Shown piece after piece: positions 59,487 through 64,000 of a stretch of DNA of 64,000 nt (position 1 is the first letter of the stretch; each line of letters starts with the position of its first letter). Location: the NCBI RefSeq assembly GCF_020037125.1, contig NZ_JAIQDG010000002.1, forward strand, positions 248,001-312,000, read 5' to 3'. A program made the translations under genes and the position numbers. The notes beneath the pieces were generated by a model that was not told the origin of the DNA, searched no databases, and saw only the letters and a list, made by a program, of their open reading frames with translations. Source of the DNA: Myxococcus sp. RHSTA-1-4 (GTDB taxonomy: Bacteria; Myxococcota; Myxococcia; Myxococcales; Myxococcaceae).

Positions 59487-60287
59487 GTGAACCCCGGTAT
59501 CCGAACCGCCGTCATGTCGCTGGGTCTCGTCCTCTCGCTGTCGGCCACCGCGGCCCGGGCCGAGGGCTTGTCCTTCATCCCCTACGGAGACAACTGCTGG
59601 GGCACCGGCACGGACGCGGACCAGGACGGCCTCAGCGACGACTGCGAGTACCAGGTCGCGCTGGCCTTCATGCCCATGCTCTGGTTCGACAGCGGCGAGA
59701 GCGGCTACGGGCGGCGGCCGTACTTCGCGGTGAAGAGCCACAGCTTCTCCACCCGCACGCTGCGCATCTTCTACCTGGACACCTTCTTCGAGGACACCGG
59801 CGTCACCACCGGCCACGACGGCGACCCCGAGTTCCAGCTCTTCGAGGTGCACTACTCGGCGGGCAGCTGGTACCTCGACTGGGCCTACCTGTCCGCGCAC
59901 CGGAAGAGCGCGTGTGACTCGTCGGCCTGGTACTCGTACGAGCAGCTCGAGTACGACCTGAGCGACTCACGCAACGCGTACCGGGGTTGGCCCACGCTCT
60001 ACGTCGCCGAGGACAAACACGCGACCTACAACAACCTGACCACCTGCGACCGGGGCTGCTTCCTCCAGGACTACTGCAGCCGTTATGCGGCCCAGTACCT
60101 GGACACGAGCAGCCGGCTGAGCTCTCGCAACGTCGGCTCCACGGCCGTGCCATTGATCAACCAGGTCCTCCTCAACGGGAAGACCGAGCGGTTGCTCGAT
60201 GACGTCGACTTCAAGGGCTGGGATGATCAGTGGTATCGGCCCAACTCCCAGGGCTACCGGCGGCACCTCAACGACTTCGGTTTCTAA
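59487..60287 (+). CDS. Secreted protein of unknown function
   Basis: A 266-residue exported protein with a cleavable signal peptide (residues 1-25, ending TAARAEG). A Ca-binding-like loop [12 protein letters not shown] follows at about 44-55. The rest is aromatic-rich ([53 protein letters not shown]) with paired Cys, suggesting a disulfide-stabilised beta fold. It resembles, in outline only, Vps62-like or necrosis-inducing secreted proteins, and I do not assign it. The next gene starts 5 bp after its stop, so both are co-transcribed. Confidence 0.75.
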   Translation: MNPGIRTAVMSLGLVLSLSATAARAEGLSFIPYGDNCWGTGTDADQDGLSDDCEYQVALAFMPMLWFDSGESGYGRRPYFAVKSHSFSTRTLRIFYLDTFFEDTGVTTGHDGDPEFQLFEVHYSAGSWYLDWAYLSAHRKSACDSSAWYSYEQLEYDLSDSRNAYRGWPTLYVAEDKHATYNNLTTCDRGCFLQDYCSRYAAQYLDTSSRLSSRNVGSTAVPLINQVLLNGKTERLLDDVDFKGWDDQWYRPNSQGYRRHLNDFGF

Positions 60288-60292
60288 GCCTC

Positions 60293-61594
60293 ATGCTTTC
60301 TGATGCTCCCCCGGGCCGCCGTCACAGGGTCCGCGTTCGTACACTCCTCGCGCTGTCCGCCGGCATGGTGCTGCTGGTTCTCGGCGGGGCCATGGTGGTC
60401 CCCGAGGAGGACGCGGCGCCGCCCCGGCCCACCAGCCTGGGCACCGTCGTGGCGACGAGCCAGCACGCGTCGGAGGCGGCTTCGGAGCTGGAATCGGTGG
60501 CGCTCATGGAGCGCTCGCCCATGGCCTCCGAGCCCGTTCCTCCGGAGGCCTCCGGTGAGGCGCTCTCCGCCGCCCTGAACGAGGAGCGGGTCCTGCTGGA
60601 GCCCCGTGCCGTCATCGAGGGCATCGACGCGAACCGCCCATGGGTGTGTACGGGCGAGCCGATGATTCTGTCCGCTCGCGTGGGAGGGGCTCTGGAGCCC
60701 GACGCGGTGCGGCGCTGGGTGTGGCCGGGCTTCGAGGGAGGAGCGGAGCTCCAGCCCGGCTCCCGGCTCCAGTGGCGTGCGCCCCCCACGCCGGGCCGGT
60801 ACTTCGTGCGCTTCCAGGTGTGCAGGGACCTGGGGGGCCGGCGCGTGGGCGTGCTGGCGGAGCAGGTCGTCCTCATCGATGTGCGCTCGTGCGGCAGGGG
60901 CGAGGGGCAGGAGGCGGACTCGCTCCGTGTCGAGGTCTCCCAGCGGGGACAGGGGGAGTTCGTCTTCCGCGCGGTGTCGGCGGGAGCAGGGCCCCTCTCC
61001 GCGTACACGTGGGACTTCGGTGATGGGAGTTCGGCCGCGACCACCGGGCCCCTGGTCTCACATACCTACGACACGCGGGCGCTGGGCGCGGGGGACATCC
61101 GTGGCTTCACGGTGGGGCTGCTGGCGCTGAGCAGCAAGGGAGAGTCGCTGGCCGCCACGGCCTCCGTGCTGGTCCGGGGACAGCCGCCTCCGGACACACC
61201 GCCCCTGGCCTCGCTGGAGGTTGCCCGGGGGCAGGAGGCCGCTGGTGGCGAAGGCTGGCGGAGCGAGGTGAAGGTCCAGGTCCCGGAGGGAAGTGCCGTC
61301 ACGTGGGAGCACGTCGAGCGCGTCACCCTGCGCTGGGATGACCAGGTGGAGGCCGCCACCCACGCGTGGCGCGAGGTCATCACGGTGGAGGAGGAACTGG
61401 AGCGCGGTGGCTTCCGGGGGCACGTCACCGTGCGCGCGTCCGAGGTGTCGCCGGAGGTCAAGCAGGTGGTGGACACGCTCCACGGGCGCGACGCGACGGG
61501 CCGGGAGGTGGTCCTGTCGTGGGCCTCCTTCAAGCGGAGGGCCATGCCGGTGGCGGCCGGTACTCCGGACCGGCCGCCGCCCAAGTACCCGTAG
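60293..61594 (+). CDS. Membrane-anchored PKD-domain protein
   Basis: A 433-residue protein. One N-terminal transmembrane segment at about 18-38 (LLALSAGMVLLVLGGAMVV) after a basic leader, so most of the chain is extracytoplasmic. Residues about 215-300 contain a PKD domain with the YTWDFGDGSS signature. The N-terminal half (WVCTGEPMILSARVGG and GRYFVRFQVCRDLGG) reads as another Ig-like module, and the C-terminal 120 residues are beta-rich with unknown fold. Five bases separate it from the upstream secreted protein gene, so the two products may interact at the cell surface. Confidence 0.78.
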   Translation: MLSDAPPGRRHRVRVRTLLALSAGMVLLVLGGAMVVPEEDAAPPRPTSLGTVVATSQHASEAASELESVALMERSPMASEPVPPEASGEALSAALNEERVLLEPRAVIEGIDANRPWVCTGEPMILSARVGGALEPDAVRRWVWPGFEGGAELQPGSRLQWRAPPTPGRYFVRFQVCRDLGGRRVGVLAEQVVLIDVRSCGRGEGQEADSLRVEVSQRGQGEFVFRAVSAGAGPLSAYTWDFGDGSSAATTGPLVSHTYDTRALGAGDIRGFTVGLLALSSKGESLAATASVLVRGQPPPDTPPLASLEVARGQEAAGGEGWRSEVKVQVPEGSAVTWEHVERVTLRWDDQVEAATHAWREVITVEEELERGGFRGHVTVRASEVSPEVKQVVDTLHGRDATGREVVLSWASFKRRAMPVAAGTPDRPPPKYP

Positions 61595-61692
61595 CGCTCG
61601 GGGCTCCGTGCCGTTCCCATTCCCTCGCGGGCGTGGAGGGGCGAGGATGGGGCCATGTCGTGTGATGGTGAACTCCACCCCGTGAGTGGCTG

Positions 61693-62859
61693 ATGGTGGC
61701 CCCATCCTCGGACACCTACCGGGCGAGGCTGGAGGGACGCGCGGAGCTGCTGGAGGCCGCTCGGCTCCGTTACCGGGAGCTGCTGGACACCCTGCGCGCG
61801 CCGAACTGGGAAGAGCGGGTGCGCGCGAGGGCGGGGGGCTTGCGAGACGTGGGCGCGGAGCAGGAGCGCGTGGACGCGGCGCTCGCCATGGCCCTGCGAC
61901 GCGCGCGGGCGGAGGGCTGGCCCGAGTCGTCGTCCACCGTGCGCATGCTCCACGAGACGCAGGCCCTGCGCGATGCGTGCTTTCTCACCGCTGCCCGGCG
62001 GCTTGGGGCCGGAGTGGAGGGCGCGAGCCCCACCGGGCTGCTCCGGGCGCTGGAGGACCACGCGCGGTGCGCGCCTCGCGAGGTGGTCCCGGCGCGGAGG
62101 TGGTCCGTGGCCGTCGAGGTGCTGCCCGATGACCTGCCCGCGCTGCGGGACGTCTCCACGTTCGGCACGCTGCTGCGAGACCTCTTCGCCGAGCCCCGAG
62201 ACTTCGCCGGGCCGCCGCCGCTTCGGGATGATGACCTCGCGGTGCTGCGGCGGCAGTGGCCGGTGGGGGAGGCGGCGCTCTCCGTGTGCTGGGCGCGGCT
62301 CGCGGGTGTCGACCCGGCGGGAGGTGTCGAGGCGGAGGTGCGCAAGCGCGCGGGGCGTGAATCGCACCACGCGCCGCACGACGGACCCGAGCACCTCGCA
62401 CGGGCCGAGTACTGGTTCCAGACGGCACGGGCATGGCTCGACTCGCTCGTCCGCGAGCGCCTGGAGAACTTCCAGCCCACGCCCGCCGAGTGGCCGGACG
62501 TGTCGTTCTGGCTCTGCGCGCGCGAGCGGTCGCCCGACGCGCGGCTGGGTGCCTCGAACGCCGTGCCGGAGGTCCGGGCCGGACTCTTCGAGCTGGCTTA
62601 TGAGCTGTGGGAGGCGCTCCACCCCGAGCGTTTCGAAGCCGAGCGCTGGCCGGAGCATCGGTGGATGCGAATGGTGGAGAGCGCCCGCCGCGCGGCACCG
62701 GCGTCCCTGAGCCCGGAAGCGTCGAGGGTGCGCGGGGTCCTGCGCACGTTCATCGTGTCCCGCTCGGTGGGGACGTCGATGGCGCGGGGCTGGTGGGAGC
62801 CTGACTCACTGGAGGGACTGGTGCTGCGGGCCTGGGAGGCCGCTCGCGTGGACGCCTGA
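61693..62859 (+). CDS. Hypothetical protein
   Basis: A 388-residue soluble protein of no recognised family. Mostly helical with many Arg, Glu and Ala (for example YRARLEGRAELLEAARLRYRELLDTLRA at residues 9-36), with several Trp in the C-terminal half (PEWPDVSFWLC-like and HRWMRM stretches). No signal peptide, membrane segment or catalytic motif. Coding is supported by frame length, codon position bias and a clean 30-bp gap to the next gene. ATG 61693 is the first start in frame. Confidence 0.75.
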   Translation: MVAPSSDTYRARLEGRAELLEAARLRYRELLDTLRAPNWEERVRARAGGLRDVGAEQERVDAALAMALRRARAEGWPESSSTVRMLHETQALRDACFLTAARRLGAGVEGASPTGLLRALEDHARCAPREVVPARRWSVAVEVLPDDLPALRDVSTFGTLLRDLFAEPRDFAGPPPLRDDDLAVLRRQWPVGEAALSVCWARLAGVDPAGGVEAEVRKRAGRESHHAPHDGPEHLARAEYWFQTARAWLDSLVRERLENFQPTPAEWPDVSFWLCARERSPDARLGASNAVPEVRAGLFELAYELWEALHPERFEAERWPEHRWMRMVESARRAAPASLSPEASRVRGVLRTFIVSRSVGTSMARGWWEPDSLEGLVLRAWEAARVDA

Positions 62860-62889
62860 GGCCCCGGACGCGCGTGTTAAGCAGGCGCG

Positions 62890-63351
62890 ATGCGAACCGC
62901 TCTCCTCATTCCCCTCGTACTCACGCTCGTCACCGGCTGTGCCACCGGCCGGAGCGCCGCCGGCCCCCAGCCCGAGCCGGAGAAGAAGTTCTCCATGCGC
63001 ACCTATTACATGGCCTTCCTGCGGCGCGGGCCGGCGTGGACGAAGGAGCGCACGCCGGAGGCCGTCGAGGCCGGCAAGGGGCACATGGCCAACATCGAGC
63101 GGCTGGCGAAGTGCGGGAAGCTGGTCATCGCCGGCCCCTTCGACGTGCCGGCCGACGCACCGCCGGACGCCCTCGCCGGCATCTTCATCTTCGACGTCGC
63201 CACGCGTGAGGAGGCGCTCGCCCTCACGGCCCAGGACCCGGCCGTGAAGGCCGGCCGCTTCACCATCGAAGTGCTGCCCTGGTACGGCCCCACCGGCCTC
63301 ACCTATGAAGGACACATTCCTCCCGAGCCCGGCCTGTCCTGCACGCCGTAG
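62890..63351 (+). CDS. YCII-family lipoprotein
   Basis: A 153-residue protein with lipoprotein signal (lipobox VTGC, Cys near 17) and a YCII-related domain at about 35-140. Signatures are the first strand MRTYYMAFLRRGP, GHMANIERLAKCGKLVIAGPF, and the closing REEALALTAQDPAVKAGRFTIEVLPWYG. YCII proteins are small ferredoxin-fold proteins, some of them enzymes with a His-Asp dyad. Here HMANI supplies a His at the usual site. A lipid-anchored version is less common than cytoplasmic ones. Likely monocistronic. Confidence 0.85.
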   Translation: MRTALLIPLVLTLVTGCATGRSAAGPQPEPEKKFSMRTYYMAFLRRGPAWTKERTPEAVEAGKGHMANIERLAKCGKLVIAGPFDVPADAPPDALAGIFIFDVATREEALALTAQDPAVKAGRFTIEVLPWYGPTGLTYEGHIPPEPGLSCTP

Positions 63352-63371
63352 CAGCCGAGCGGAGCGCCGGC

Positions 63372-63788
63372 TCAGTGAATGCCGGGAGCCACCTCCTCGG
63401 TGACTCCGGGCCGCGTGCCCGCCTCCTCGCGGCGCGCGTACTGGGACATGCCCTCGAAGTCCACCAGGGTGCAGGGTTCATCACCCACGACCCAGGCATC
63501 ATGGCCGGGCGGGATGATGGCCATGTCCCCCGGCCCCAGCTCGCCCCGGGTGCCGTCGTCCATGGCGATGGCCAGCCGGCCGGAGACGACGAAGCAGGTG
63601 TGGGCGACCTGGCAGCTGTCCGTGCCAGCGATGGGCCGGATATCTTCCGACCACTTCCAGCCCGGCTCGAAGACGCCCAGCCCCGTGGTGCGTCCGCCCT
63701 CGAAATTCAGGATGTCGGCATGTCCGTGCGCGACGAAAGGACGGCGCTCGTCCGGTGTCGAGAAGTGCTTGATGATGAGTTGGCTCAT
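63372..63788 (-). CDS. Cupin-domain protein
   Basis: A 138-residue single-domain cupin. Motif 1 is degenerate around CQVAHTCFVVSGRLAI; motif 2 is GPGDMAIIPPGHDAWVV. The GWKWSEDIRP segment before motif 1 is typical of small stress- or sugar-type cupins. The metal-binding His set is incomplete, so an enzymatic role is uncertain. Convergent with the YCII gene (20-bp gap), alone on its strand here. Confidence 0.85.
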   Translation of the reverse strand: MSQLIIKHFSTPDERRPFVAHGHADILNFEGGRTTGLGVFEPGWKWSEDIRPIAGTDSCQVAHTCFVVSGRLAIAMDDGTRGELGPGDMAIIPPGHDAWVVGDEPCTLVDFEGMSQYARREEAGTRPGVTEEVAPGIH

Positions 63789-63857
63789 GGCGCGTTCCTC
63801 CGCGGTTGTCCCTGTCTTCCAGTGGAAGCTAGGGGCGCGCGCGAGCCCGGGCAGCGC

Positions 63858-64000
63858 TCAGGCGAGGAACTCCAGGTTCATGGACAGCCCGGCCTCGAAC
63901 TCCGGCGCCTGCCGGAGCTGCTCCAGCACGCCCTGCGTGCAGTGCAGCGTCACCAGGGGCAGGGCGCCCGGCTCGCTGATCCACCGCACCGCGCTCATCA
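63858..64000 (-). CDS. Partial gene running off the right edge
   Basis: The C-terminal 46 codons of a minus-strand frame ending at the TGA at 63858-63860 (SMNLEFLA at the end, preceded by LVTLHCTQGVLEQL). Too short to identify. An in-frame ATG lies at 63998, but the gene probably extends beyond the window. Confidence 0.45.
   Translation of the reverse strand, partial: MSAVRWISEPGALPLVTLHCTQGVLEQLRQAPEFEAGLSMNLEFLA

Overview
This 64 kb window is GC-rich (strongly G/C-biased third positions throughout) and looks like chromosomal DNA of a myxobacterium, most likely Myxococcaceae. Reasons: paired eukaryotic-type Ser/Thr kinases with a C-terminal membrane anchor and Cys tail, very large hybrid histidine kinases, lipoproteins with Cys-rich repeats, and a SNF2/SWIM ATPase. 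No rRNA, tRNA, CRISPR array, transposase or phage structural gene was seen. Taxonomy is inference from composition and gene families.

Layout. 0-3.6 kb: MetR-like LysR regulator divergent from a glutathione transferase, a ClpP protease, and an ArsR/SRPBCC pair. 3.6-5.5 kb: a Ser/Thr kinase and an orphan copy of its tail. 5.7-7.7 kb: GNAT acetyltransferase, a free-standing PatG C-terminal-like protein and a DUF4157 (eCIS core domain) putative metallopeptidase. 7.8-15.0 kb, minus strand: a C25/caspase-like protease, a 1566-residue CHAT-STAND-WD40 protein and a membrane-anchored coiled-coil protein. 15.2-22.1 kb, plus strand: a sigma-70-family factor, a TerB-like protein, a GH25 lysozyme without signal peptide, a multi-pass membrane protein and eight small RebB-family (R-body) proteins. 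22.2-26.8 kb: a polyhydroxybutyrate module (phaB-phaC; divergently a patatin-like hydrolase, a small protein and a phasin-like protein). 26.9-28.4 kb: a second, nearly identical Ser/Thr kinase in direct orientation to the first, so the two kinases bracket the whole 21 kb accessory block. 28.5-28.8 kb: a tandem array of a 19-bp palindrome that also occurs at the left edge of the window.

28.9-64 kb is more ordinary accessory or housekeeping DNA: a TetR regulator, a LysR-controlled acetolactate-synthase-like/aldehyde dehydrogenase operon, a beta-lactamase-family hydrolase, a three-PAS histidine kinase, a P-domain lipoprotein, an amidase, a 1998-residue kinase made of two fused PAS-GAF-HK-REC-HK hybrid kinases, an M19-like dipeptidase lipoprotein, a SNF2 ATPase, a fructose-type multiphosphoryl transfer protein followed by a broken fruK remnant, a DUF885 peptidase, an alpha/beta hydrolase and several small or unassigned proteins.

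The main candidate system is the 5.7-22.1 kb block. An R-body gene array carries its own sigma factor, an endolysin-like lysozyme and a membrane protein, and faces a divergent operon of a CHAT-STAND-WD40 sensor and a caspase-like protease. I infer a contractile-ribbon weapon whose synthesis is sigma-controlled and whose release could be by programmed self-lysis. The parts are visible in the sequence; their joint function is hypothesis.
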